Shown: in pieces, positions 5,989-12,785 of the stretch
Numbering within the stretch: position 1 is the first letter of the stretch
Layout: the number at the start of each line of letters is the position of its first letter
Source: Gammaproteobacteria bacterium
Lineage (GTDB): Bacteria; Pseudomonadota; Gammaproteobacteria; Xanthomonadales; Marinicellaceae
Length of the DNA stretch: 12,785 nt
NCBI GenBank assembly: GCA_030426705.1
Contig: JAUHXW010000055.1
Span: forward strand, 1-12,785
Direction: 5' to 3'
The notes under the pieces: generated by a model
What the model saw: only the letters and a program-made list of their open reading frames with translations
The model's database searches: none
What the model was told of the DNA's origin: nothing
Program-made: the position numbers and the translations under genes

Positions 5989-7926
5989 ATGAAATATTTA
6001 TTTTTATTGTTGCTGACCGTTACAGCAATTGCAGAAAGCAAACCTTTGCCACTTGAGGTTTTTGCAGAAAAATCCAAAATAAAAGCTGCAAAAATATCCC
6101 CCGACGGTAAATACCTGGCCTATACATTTGAAGACGAAGACCGTGTCAAATTGGGCACCATGGACCTCAAAACCAAAAAAGGCATTTACGCCTTTGACGT
6201 GGGTAAAGACCGTGAAATAATTCAATTTGACTGGGTCAACAACGAAAGATTATTTTTCATTGGTGGCAACATCACCGGTTGGTTAGATGGGGCTGATAAG
6301 GACTACCGATCTTATTTTGCAAACTATGACGGCAAAAAACGCACTGGTGTTCCTGTCATGTACTCAAATATTGTCTCTTTCTTGGAAGATGATCCAGAAC
6401 ACGTGCTGATAACCAAATATTTTAGTGGTGAAAGTGTAAAAATTCACAAGATGGATGTTTATAACCTTAAAACAGATTACCTGCCGATAGTACCTAAACC
6501 CATTGGCGGTTCTAAGTCGACCATACGATCAATCAGCTTTGACCATAATGATGAACCAAGAATTGCATACGAGTTTGACCCTGTCGAAAGAAACAATTTC
6601 GATGACGATTTGGTTTATATCCACTATAAAAACAATGACAACGACTGGAAGCAACTAAAAGTTGACAGCAAAAGGAAGCAACGGCCTCGTTTTGCAGGAT
6701 TGGGATTTAACAGTACCAACGATAAGTTTTATTTCACCTCAAACTTCGATTTACCAGACAATGGTCCTGACGGCTTGTTCGAGTACGATTTTAACAGCAA
6801 CAAAGTTTCATTGATCTACAGACACGAAGACGTAGATGTGCTGGGCGGACTGTACAATGCCAACGATGTCATTTATGGCGTACAGTATGAGGCCGGTTAC
6901 CGTCAATACCATTACCTTGAAAGTGACTCAGTCAAAGCAGACATCGCGCTTCACAAGTCATTAAGAGCCAGTTTTCCAGAATCGATTGTATCAATTGGTA
7001 ACTTCACCAATGACAATACCAAAACCACATTACATGTAAGAAGTGACCGGAATCCGGGGGACTTCTACATTTATGATGTCAGCAAACAGCAAATCAATTA
7101 TCTGACCAGCTCAATGCCACAGATTGACCCAAAAAAGATGGCCAAGGTTGAACCCTTTGTTTTTAATGCAAGAGACGGTTTAAAAATGTATGGGCAAATG
7201 ACCATACCTCTTAATGAAGAACTTAAAAACCTGCCATTGATTATCTACCCTCACGGTGGACCATACGGCGCAGTGGATAGATGGGGCTGGGATGCCAGAG
7301 CTCAAATGTTTGCCAACAACGGTTATCTTGTGATTCAACTTAACTACCGGGGTTCAGGAAACCATGGGGAAGGTTTTCAGGAGGCCGGCTACCATGAATG
7401 GGGTGCAAAGATGCAAGATGATCTAACCGATGTCACATTATGGGCCATTGAAAAAGGGTATGCTGATAAAAATCGCGTTTGTATTCATGGGGTCAGCTAT
7501 GGTGGCTATGCAGCCATGCAAGCTGTTGTCAAAGAACCTGACTTATACCAATGCTCTATTCCTGATGCGGGTCCTTATGATTTGGATTATCAACTGAGAA
7601 AAGCAGACTCCTTCAAACAGGACAGCAAAAGAAGAAAGTGGTTTTTTGAACGCATGTTAGGGGAAAACTATGAGCAATTGAATAAAGAAAGATCTCCTGC
7701 TTATAATATTGACAAATTGAAAGCACCTTTATTGATTGTTCACGGCACTGAAGATGTCAGGGTACCAATTGGCAATGCCTATCTGTTGGAAGACAAACTC
7801 AAGGAAAAAGGGATAAAGTACCAAACCATCTACAAAAAGGATGGTCACGGCTTTCAAAAAGTTAAATATCGAGTGGAACTTTACAAAAAAATGCTGAAAT
7901 TCTTAGACAAACACATCGGCAAATAA
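5989..7926 (+). CDS. Secreted S9-family (prolyl oligopeptidase-like) serine peptidase
   Basis: This 645-residue exported peptidase probably cleaves oligopeptides or dipeptides in the periplasm or outside the cell. Numbering is from the ATG at 5989. Residues 1-16 form a signal peptide (a Leu-rich core, then T-A-I-A). Residues of about 20-385 form the beta-propeller half, with the repeat-like SPDGKYLAY (37-45) typical of these propellers. The alpha/beta-hydrolase half is at about 385-645: PHGGPYG (421-427) for the oxyanion region, the nucleophile S503 in GVSYGGY, D589 in HGTEDVRVP and H620 in DGHGF. All three triad residues are present and correctly ordered. The length fits secreted S9C-like acylaminoacyl/dipeptidyl peptidases. 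It is flanked by terminator-like hairpins, so probably a single-gene unit. The product is rich in Lys and Asn compared with its neighbours. Exact specificity cannot be told from sequence. Confidence 0.92.
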   Translation: MKYLFLLLLTVTAIAESKPLPLEVFAEKSKIKAAKISPDGKYLAYTFEDEDRVKLGTMDLKTKKGIYAFDVGKDREIIQFDWVNNERLFFIGGNITGWLDGADKDYRSYFANYDGKKRTGVPVMYSNIVSFLEDDPEHVLITKYFSGESVKIHKMDVYNLKTDYLPIVPKPIGGSKSTIRSISFDHNDEPRIAYEFDPVERNNFDDDLVYIHYKNNDNDWKQLKVDSKRKQRPRFAGLGFNSTNDKFYFTSNFDLPDNGPDGLFEYDFNSNKVSLIYRHEDVDVLGGLYNANDVIYGVQYEAGYRQYHYLESDSVKADIALHKSLRASFPESIVSIGNFTNDNTKTTLHVRSDRNPGDFYIYDVSKQQINYLTSSMPQIDPKKMAKVEPFVFNARDGLKMYGQMTIPLNEELKNLPLIIYPHGGPYGAVDRWGWDARAQMFANNGYLVIQLNYRGSGNHGEGFQEAGYHEWGAKMQDDLTDVTLWAIEKGYADKNRVCIHGVSYGGYAAMQAVVKEPDLYQCSIPDAGPYDLDYQLRKADSFKQDSKRRKWFFERMLGENYEQLNKERSPAYNIDKLKAPLLIVHGTEDVRVPIGNAYLLEDKLKEKGIKYQTIYKKDGHGFQKVKYRVELYKKMLKFLDKHIGK

Positions 7927-7942
7927 AACTTCAAATTATATA

Positions 7943-7970
7943 GCCCCGAATTCCTCATTCGGGGCAATTT
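7943..7970 (+). terminator. Rho-independent terminator after the S9 peptidase
   Basis: GCCCCGAA (7943-7950) and TTCGGGGC (7958-7965) form a perfect 8-bp, GC-rich stem with a 7-nt loop, followed by AATTTT. It starts 16 nt after the peptidase stop and ends about 10 nt before the ATG of the next small ORF. Confidence 0.8.
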
Positions 7971-7975
7971 TCATC

Positions 7976-8212
7976 ATGGAAATATTCCTTTCAATCATGG
8001 CTGCGGTAGTTGTTCTTCGATACAGCTTTAAATATTTTTTTGACGATTGGCAGGATTTTGCTGACTGTTTAAAATTGCTATTAACGCCAGATATCATCGC
8101 CTTATTCAGAGGTGATTGGGACAGACAAAACTGGGCATCGCTTAAAATAATTGTGTGGTTGGTATTTGCCGGATCAGCTGGCTATGGTGCTTATCAATTC
8201 TTACAGTCCTGA
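7976..8212 (+). CDS. Small hypothetical membrane protein, 78 residues
   Basis: I do not recognise the family. The product has an N-terminal hydrophobic segment (residues 2-15), a middle segment with aromatic and acidic residues (FFDDWQDFADCLKLLLTPD, 21-39, then FRGDWDRQNW) and a second hydrophobic segment (about 57-75, Gly/Ala-rich), suggesting two membrane passes joined by an amphipathic loop. It seems a real gene: it fills the space between a clear terminator and the metG promoter region, and its composition is sensible for a membrane protein. The start is uncertain. The ATG at 7976 has no good Shine-Dalgarno, and the nearest G-run is the 3' arm of the hairpin just upstream. M8 (ATG at 7997) is an alternative. 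Its own promoter is not evident, so it may depend on readthrough of the terminator. Confidence 0.6.
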   Translation: MEIFLSIMAAVVVLRYSFKYFFDDWQDFADCLKLLLTPDIIALFRGDWDRQNWASLKIIVWLVFAGSAGYGAYQFLQS

Positions 8213-8240
8213 AGCCACAAAATACTTGCCAACCACCTTC

Positions 8241-8264
8241 TGACCATAGACCTTTGCATGGTCA
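8241..8264. repeat. 7-bp perfect inverted repeat upstream of metG
   Basis: TGACCAT (8241-8247) and ATGGTCA (8258-8264) are perfect inverted copies separated by 10 nt. The element overlaps the candidate -35 and spacer of the metG promoter, so it could be a regulator-binding site. It could also form a weak hairpin in RNA running out of the preceding small gene. No poly-T follows directly, so a terminator is less likely. Confidence 0.5.
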
Positions 8265-8275
8265 CATGAGATAAT
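8247..8275 (+). promoter_or_regulatory. Candidate promoter of metG-rnfABC
   Basis: TAGACC (8247-8252, four of six -35 matches), a 17-bp spacer and GATAAT (8270-8275, five of six -10 matches), with TGA directly before the -10 giving an extended -10. The -10 ends 31 nt before the metG ATG, leaving a short leader of about 25 nt. That is too short for a T-box or S-box riboswitch. Confidence 0.5.
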
Positions 8276-8306
8276 ACCCTGCTTTATTTTTAACCAGTGT
8301 CGAACC

Positions 8307-10358
8307 ATGGACAAGCGCCAAACATCAGCAAGAAAAATCATGATCACTTCAGCTCTGCCCTATGCCAGTGGGTCCTTACACCTTGGGCATTTTGTTGAGC
8401 ACAGCCAATCAGATATTTGGGCGCGCTTATTAAGAGCCCGTGGCCATGAGGTGAAGTTCCTTTGTGCCGATGATGCACATGGCACGCCCATCATGCTGAA
8501 TGCCGAAAAACAGGGCATGACACCTGAACAACTGGTCGATGGTATTCGTGAAGAACATTGGCGTGATTTACAGGCTTTTGGTGTTTCCTATGACCATTAC
8601 CATTCCACCCATACACCTGAAAATCAACAACTGGTTTCCGAAATATATCTGAAACTGAAAAAAGCCGGACACATTGAAAGTAAAATCGTAGAACAGTACT
8701 TCGATCCAGAACGTGAGATGTTCTTGCCAGACCGGTTTGTTAAGGGCACTTGTCCAAAATGTGGCACCGAAGATCAATACAGTGATGGTTGTGAAGCCTG
8801 TGGCTCGACATATGATTCCACAGAAATTAAAAATCCGGTTTCTGTAGTCAGCGGTGCCACCCCTGTGATGAAAGAGTCTAAGCATTTATTTGTTAACTTG
8901 AAAAACTTTGAATCCATGCTGAAGGATTGGGTGGCCTCAGGCTCATTGCAGGAAGAAGTAACCAATAAACTGGCTGAATGGTTTGAAGCAGGGCTACAAT
9001 CATGGGACATTTCTCGTGATGCGCCTTATTTTGGTTTTCAAATCCCCGAAGAAGACAATAAATACTTCTACGTGTGGATGGATGCGCCGGTCGGTTATCT
9101 GGCTTGTTTGAAACATGTTTGCGACAACAACGGTGAAGATTTTGCCCCTTGGATTGATCCAAAAACCGAGCACGAAATGTATCACTTTATTGGCAAAGAT
9201 ATTTTGTACTTTCATTCTTTGTTCTGGCCAGCCATGTTACACGGTGCCAATATGAAGCTGCCCAATGCCGTCTATGTACATGGCTTTTTGACTGTTAATG
9301 GTACCAAGATGAGCAAGTCACGTGGTACGTTCATCAAAGCATCTACTTATCTTGAGCATTTAAACCCGGACTATTTGCGCTATTATTTTGCGGCTAAATT
9401 ATCTGATGGTTTGGTTGATATTGACCTTAACATGGATGATTTCAGACAACGGGTGAACTCAGACCTGGTAGGTAAAGTGGTCAACATAGCCTCTCGTTGT
9501 GCCGGCTTCATTAAGAAAAAATTCAATTCAACTTTATCAGCACAGCTGCATAATCAAGCCCTGTATGATGAATTTATCAGCCATTCTGAAGAGATTGCTG
9601 AATTGTTCGAAAACCGCAAATACAATGCAGCGGTCAGACAAATCATGGCTTTGGCGGATAAAGCCAACCAATACATCGCTGACATGGCACCTTGGGTGGC
9701 CATCAAAGATGAGGACAAACAGCTTGAAGTGCATCAGGTATGTTCCACCGGCATCAATCTGTTCAGGGTTTTGATGACCTGGTTGGCACCAGTGATTCCT
9801 TTCACAGCCAGCAAGTCTGCTGAATTCTTGAACACGGATTTGAATGATTGGTTTGCCATCAATGATCCTCTGTTGAATCATGGCATCAACAAATTCAAAC
9901 CTTTAATCAGTCGCATCGAACCAGAAACTTTGGATGCCATCATTGAACAAAGTAAACAGGATTTAGAAGCGACTCAAGCGGCGCAGACCGTCAAAACCGG
10001 TAATGGGCAATTGATTGCAGACCCAATCAGTCCTGAAATCAATTTTGATGCTTTTGCTCAAGTGGATTTGCGCATTGCGAGAATCGTTGATGCCCAACAT
10101 GTGGAAAAAGCAGACAAATTGCTACAACTGACTTTAGACATTGGTGATGAAACCCGCAATGTATTTGCCGGCATCAAATCAGCTTACCAACCAGAAGACC
10201 TGATTGGCAAACACACCGTTATGGTGGCCAATCTGGCACCCCGTAAAATGCGCTTTGGCATGTCTGAGGGTATGGTTTTGGCAGCAGGTCCCGGTGGAAA
10301 AGATTTATTTATTCTGGAACCACATGAGGGAGCCCAACCGGGAATGCGTGTAAAATAA
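8307..10358 (+). CDS. metG: Methionine--tRNA ligase
   Basis: MetG charges methionyl-tRNA with methionine in the cytoplasm, using ATP. The 683-residue protein is close to the E. coli length (677). The class I Rossmann fold starts at residue 12 with ITSALPYASGSLHLGH, containing the HIGH motif as HLGH (25-28). The connective domain has one zinc knuckle with C149, C152, C162 and C165. The KMSKS loop is intact at 334-338. The helical anticodon-binding domain follows at about 375-545. A C-terminal tRNA-binding (Trbp111-like) dimerisation domain at about 578-683 includes FDAFAQVDLRIARIV and PRKMRFGMSEGM. The ATG at 8307 gives an N-terminus that aligns in length with E. coli MetG. M12 would cut into the fold, and no clear Shine-Dalgarno marks either. 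The gene ends 6 nt before rnfA, so co-transcription is likely. No oddities seen. Confidence 0.97.
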   Translation: MDKRQTSARKIMITSALPYASGSLHLGHFVEHSQSDIWARLLRARGHEVKFLCADDAHGTPIMLNAEKQGMTPEQLVDGIREEHWRDLQAFGVSYDHYHSTHTPENQQLVSEIYLKLKKAGHIESKIVEQYFDPEREMFLPDRFVKGTCPKCGTEDQYSDGCEACGSTYDSTEIKNPVSVVSGATPVMKESKHLFVNLKNFESMLKDWVASGSLQEEVTNKLAEWFEAGLQSWDISRDAPYFGFQIPEEDNKYFYVWMDAPVGYLACLKHVCDNNGEDFAPWIDPKTEHEMYHFIGKDILYFHSLFWPAMLHGANMKLPNAVYVHGFLTVNGTKMSKSRGTFIKASTYLEHLNPDYLRYYFAAKLSDGLVDIDLNMDDFRQRVNSDLVGKVVNIASRCAGFIKKKFNSTLSAQLHNQALYDEFISHSEEIAELFENRKYNAAVRQIMALADKANQYIADMAPWVAIKDEDKQLEVHQVCSTGINLFRVLMTWLAPVIPFTASKSAEFLNTDLNDWFAINDPLLNHGINKFKPLISRIEPETLDAIIEQSKQDLEATQAAQTVKTGNGQLIADPISPEINFDAFAQVDLRIARIVDAQHVEKADKLLQLTLDIGDETRNVFAGIKSAYQPEDLIGKHTVMVANLAPRKMRFGMSEGMVLAAGPGGKDLFILEPHEGAQPGMRVK

Positions 10359-10364
10359 ACAAAG

Positions 10365-10946
10365 ATGTCTGACATATTCCTCATATTCATAGGCGCAGCT
10401 TTTGTGAACAACTTTGTGTTGGTCCGATTTTTGGGGCTGTGTCCTTTTATGGGGGTATCGACTCAATACAAATCCGCCTTAGGCATGAGTTTTGCCACCG
10501 CATTTGTACTGACCATGTCATCGATTGCCAGTTATCTGGTCAATGAATACTTGCTGGTTCCATTGGAACTTGAATACTTAAAAACGCTCAGCTTTATTCT
10601 GGTGATTGCAGTAACGGTGCAAGTCACTGAAATGATTTTGCACAAATCATCGCCTTTGTTGTATCAGGTTTTGGGCTTATTTTTACCCTTAATCACCACC
10701 AATTGTGCGGTACTCGGTGTGGCCTTGTTGAATGTGCAAAAGCAAAACAGTCTGATTGAGTCCGCTTTTTTTGGATTTGGTGCGGCTTTTGGATTTGGTA
10801 TGGTGTTGGTGCTGTTTTCAGCCATTCGCGAACGGCTTGAAATGGCCAATGTACCTGAATCGTTTCGAGGCTTACCCATCGCTTTGATGACCGCAGGTAT
10901 CATGTCGCTGGCATTTATGGGTTTTTCGGGCATGACACAGGCATGA
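10365..10946 (+). CDS. rnfA: Electron transport complex subunit RnfA (RsxA)
   Basis: This is a membrane subunit of the Rnf complex, which couples electron transfer between NADH and ferredoxin to ion movement; in E. coli the Rsx form keeps SoxR reduced. The 193-residue product equals the E. coli length and has about six transmembrane segments. Hallmark stretches are NNFVLVRFLGLCPFMG (15-30) and LPLITTNCAVLG (108-119). C26 and C114 fall at the conserved cysteine positions that, by knowledge of RnfA/RnfE and NqrD/NqrE, hold an intramembrane [2Fe-2S] centre. It starts 6 nt after metG without a strong Shine-Dalgarno and ends in an ATGA overlap with rnfB, both suggesting coupled translation. The paralogue RnfE/NqrE-type is the main alternative; position first in an A-B-C order supports RnfA. 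Confidence 0.95.
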   Translation: MSDIFLIFIGAAFVNNFVLVRFLGLCPFMGVSTQYKSALGMSFATAFVLTMSSIASYLVNEYLLVPLELEYLKTLSFILVIAVTVQVTEMILHKSSPLLYQVLGLFLPLITTNCAVLGVALLNVQKQNSLIESAFFGFGAAFGFGMVLVLFSAIRERLEMANVPESFRGLPIALMTAGIMSLAFMGFSGMTQA

Positions 10947-11527
10947 GTGCAGTAGCCACACAATGGGCTATGGCCTTGGCTGGCATGGTGGGTTTGGCCA
11001 CAGTATTTGGCTTGTTGATACTTTGGGTGTCCAAAAGGTTTAAAGTCGAAGGCAACCCAATTGTTGAACAAATCAATGCCATTTTGCCACAAACCCAATG
11101 TGGACAATGCAACTTCCCGGGTTGTAAACCCTACGCCGAGGCGATTGCCAAGGGCGAGGCGCCCATCAACCAATGCCCACCTGGCGGCCAGGAAGGCATC
11201 AAAAAGCTCGCTGAATTGCTGGATGTTGAGGTGTTGGAACTCAATCCGGAAAATGGCACTGAGGAAGAAGACCAGGTGGTTGAAATCGTAGAAGCCGATT
11301 GTATTGGTTGTACCAAATGCATTCAGGTATGCCCGGTCGATGCCATTGTCGGCGCCGCCAAACTGATGCACACGGTGATTCTGGATGAATGTACCGGCTG
11401 TGATTTATGTATTCCTGCCTGTCCGGTAGATTGCATCATCAAAATTCCAGCACCCATGCCCGCCCAGTTACAACGCAACCCCAAACCCGCTTTGTTGCAA
11501 ACCATAGAAGAGGCACGCTCATGGTAA
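10943..11527 (+). CDS. rnfB: Electron transport complex iron-sulfur subunit RnfB (RsxB)
   Basis: This is the ferredoxin-like subunit of Rnf, anchored to the inner membrane and passing electrons through several [4Fe-4S] clusters. The 194-residue protein has an N-terminal membrane anchor (8-29). A four-cysteine Fe-S domain follows with C53, C56, C61 and C78 (QCGQCNFPGC, then NQCPPGG). Two classical ferredoxin motifs come next: C120, C123, C126, C130 and C150, C153, C156, C160, each ending CPVD. A linker rich in Glu (98-118) separates the two parts. All cluster ligands are present and the length matches short proteobacterial RnfB. It overlaps rnfA by 4 nt (ATGA) and rnfC by 7 nt. Nothing unusual is seen beyond an extra Cys at 164. 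Confidence 0.96.
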   Translation: MSAVATQWAMALAGMVGLATVFGLLILWVSKRFKVEGNPIVEQINAILPQTQCGQCNFPGCKPYAEAIAKGEAPINQCPPGGQEGIKKLAELLDVEVLELNPENGTEEEDQVVEIVEADCIGCTKCIQVCPVDAIVGAAKLMHTVILDECTGCDLCIPACPVDCIIKIPAPMPAQLQRNPKPALLQTIEEARSW

Positions 11528-12785
11528 GTTCAAGCAATCAACAGGGCTTGTCCCATTTTCATGGTGGTCTGGTGTTGCGACACCACAAAAAGGCATCTTG
11601 CGAACCTCAAGTTCTATCTGCTGGCATACCAGAAAAGCTAATCATTGCGCTGAAAGCCAGCCGAGGTCATGTGGCTGAACCTGTCGTTCATGTCGGTGAC
11701 CAGGTTTTAAAAGGACAAGTGATAGCCTTACCTGAACATCCCTTTGGTGCTGTGGCACATGCCCCCACGTCAGGTGAAGTGATTGAAATTTCAGAACAAG
11801 CAACCGCAGCTCCAGATGCCAGTAAGGCGTTGACCATTACCCTCAAACCTGATGGCAAGGACCAGTGGCTTAATGACCTCAATCAAAGCAACCTTAACTT
11901 GCCGCAAAATCGATATGAAATCATCGAACAAATCCGGCAAGCAGGCATCATTGGCATGGGCGGCGCGGGTTTCCCATCACACATCAAATACCAACAAGAC
12001 ACGGCAACCATATCACACAATGCGACCACACTGATTATCAATGGCGCGGAGTGTGAACCCTACATTTCTTGTGATGAACGTTTGATGTTAGATCACCCGC
12101 AAGAAATCATCAAAGGCACTGAGTGGTTACTGAAAGCTGCCGAGGCACAGCAAGCCATCATTGCCATTGAAGAAAATATTGGCGGGGTCAAAAAACAACT
12201 GGACGCGTTCCTCAAAGCAGAGCAAATCACTAACATTGTTGTGGTAAAAGTACCCACCATTTATCCAACTGGTGGCGAAAAACAGTTGATTAAAGTTTTA
12301 ACTGGAAAAGAAGTACCCAGTGGCAAAACGCCACTGGCCGTTGGGGTGGTGATGCAAAATGTCGCAACGGCCAAAGCGGTTTATGATGCCATTGTATTGA
12401 AGCGACCTTTGCTTGAGAGAATAGTTACCGTGACTGGTGACAGTGTGGCTCAACCGGGTAATTACCTGGCATTGATAGGCACGCCATTTGCTCATTTGTT
12501 ACAACTGGCAGACTGCCGAGATGACTTAGATAAATTGGTGGTTGGCGGCCCCATGATGGGATATGCCATGCCCAATGCGGAAATTGGGCTCGAAAAAACC
12601 ACCAATTGTTTGTTGGCTTTACCTAAGGAATCTACCAAGCCTGAAATAGAACCCATGCCATGTATACGCTGCGGCGATTGCGTCAAGGTTTGCCCGCAGG
12701 AATTGTTGCCACAGCAATTGCTTTGGTACATCAACGGTAATGACCAACACAATGATTTGGAAAAAGCGCGCGAACATCATGTGTT
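11521..12785 (+). CDS. rnfC: Electron transport complex subunit RnfC (RsxC), N-terminal 421 residues
   Basis: This is the peripheral NADH/FMN- and Fe-S-containing subunit of Rnf on the cytoplasmic side of the inner membrane. My hand translation from ATG 11521 stays open to the window edge. Features in order: an N-terminal barrel-sandwich region with FHGGLVLRHHK (13-23) and VHVGDQVLKGQ (57-66); the nucleotide/FMN-binding GIIGMGGAGFP (142-152); INGAECEPY (173-181) and CDERLM (184-189); PTGGEKQL (249-256); TTNCLLA (360-366); and the first [4Fe-4S] motif with C381, C384, C387 and C391. The second cluster motif and the C-terminal tail lie outside the window. The start is supported by GAAGAGG at 11507-11513 with a 7-nt spacer, and it overlaps the rnfB stop by 7 nt. 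rnfD, rnfG and rnfE would be expected next. Confidence 0.95.
   Translation, partial: MVSSSNQQGLSHFHGGLVLRHHKKASCEPQVLSAGIPEKLIIALKASRGHVAEPVVHVGDQVLKGQVIALPEHPFGAVAHAPTSGEVIEISEQATAAPDASKALTITLKPDGKDQWLNDLNQSNLNLPQNRYEIIEQIRQAGIIGMGGAGFPSHIKYQQDTATISHNATTLIINGAECEPYISCDERLMLDHPQEIIKGTEWLLKAAEAQQAIIAIEENIGGVKKQLDAFLKAEQITNIVVVKVPTIYPTGGEKQLIKVLTGKEVPSGKTPLAVGVVMQNVATAKAVYDAIVLKRPLLERIVTVTGDSVAQPGNYLALIGTPFAHLLQLADCRDDLDKLVVGGPMMGYAMPNAEIGLEKTTNCLLALPKESTKPEIEPMPCIRCGDCVKVCPQELLPQQLLWYINGNDQHNDLEKAREHHV

Noticed and set aside
8276..8306. Possible T-box or S-box/SAM riboswitch leader for metG
   Set aside because: The likely leader is only about 25-30 nt, too short for either element, and no T-box sequence is present.
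10664..11371. A 235-codon open frame on the minus strand opposite rnfA and rnfB
   Set aside because: It lies wholly antisense to two well-supported genes, its translation shows no recognisable domain, and it has no Shine-Dalgarno I can see. It is a codon-bias shadow.
1..12785. A mobile element, CRISPR array, toxin-antitoxin pair or defence island
   Set aside because: No transposase, integrase, repeat-spacer pattern or defence-type gene is visible; nearly all bases are in housekeeping-type genes on compact transcripts.

Overview
The window looks like core chromosome of a gammaproteobacterium with moderate-to-low GC (low to mid 40s percent, judged by eye). The pointers are a bifunctional GlnE, metG directly followed by rnfA-rnfB-rnfC, a membrane PssA of the CDP-alcohol phosphotransferase type, a DUF4124 periplasmic protein and a secreted S9 peptidase. 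A free-living, probably aquatic Marinicella/Xanthomonadales-like lineage would fit, but that placement is inference. I see no IS element, integrase, CRISPR array, tRNA or rRNA. No gap between genes exceeds about 200 bp.

Left block, minus strand (about 3230 down to 1): a tight three-gene run of a DUF4124 periplasmic protein, an orphan TRAP-type solute-binding lipoprotein and glnE (cut by the left edge). The first two genes are 4 nt apart, and the last two share an ATGA stop/start overlap. GlnE controls glutamine synthetase by adenylylation. The binding protein resembles the 2-oxoacid-binding TakP group, and no TRAP membrane subunits are visible.

Middle block, plus strand (3324-7970): pssA (phosphatidylserine synthase) overlaps by 14 bp a 563-residue signalling protein with GAF, SpoIIE/PP2C phosphatase and RsbW-like HATPase domains. 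A weak AT-rich terminator follows. Next comes a single secreted prolyl-oligopeptidase-family peptidase with its own Shine-Dalgarno and a clear GC-rich terminator.

Right block, plus strand (7976-12785): a small unrecognised membrane protein, then a promoter-like region containing a 7-bp inverted repeat, then metG (methionyl-tRNA synthetase), rnfA, rnfB and the first 421 codons of rnfC (cut by the right edge). metG and rnfA are 6 nt apart, and the rnf genes overlap by 4 and 7 nt, so one transcript is likely. The Rnf complex couples ferredoxin/NADH electron transfer to ion movement across the inner membrane, or (as Rsx) keeps SoxR reduced.

Most of the window is conventional housekeeping. The points most worth a second look are the pssA/partner-switch overlap, the CPxC pair in the phosphatase domain, the orphan TRAP binding protein coupled to glnE, the altered GlnE signature, and the inverted repeat upstream of metG.
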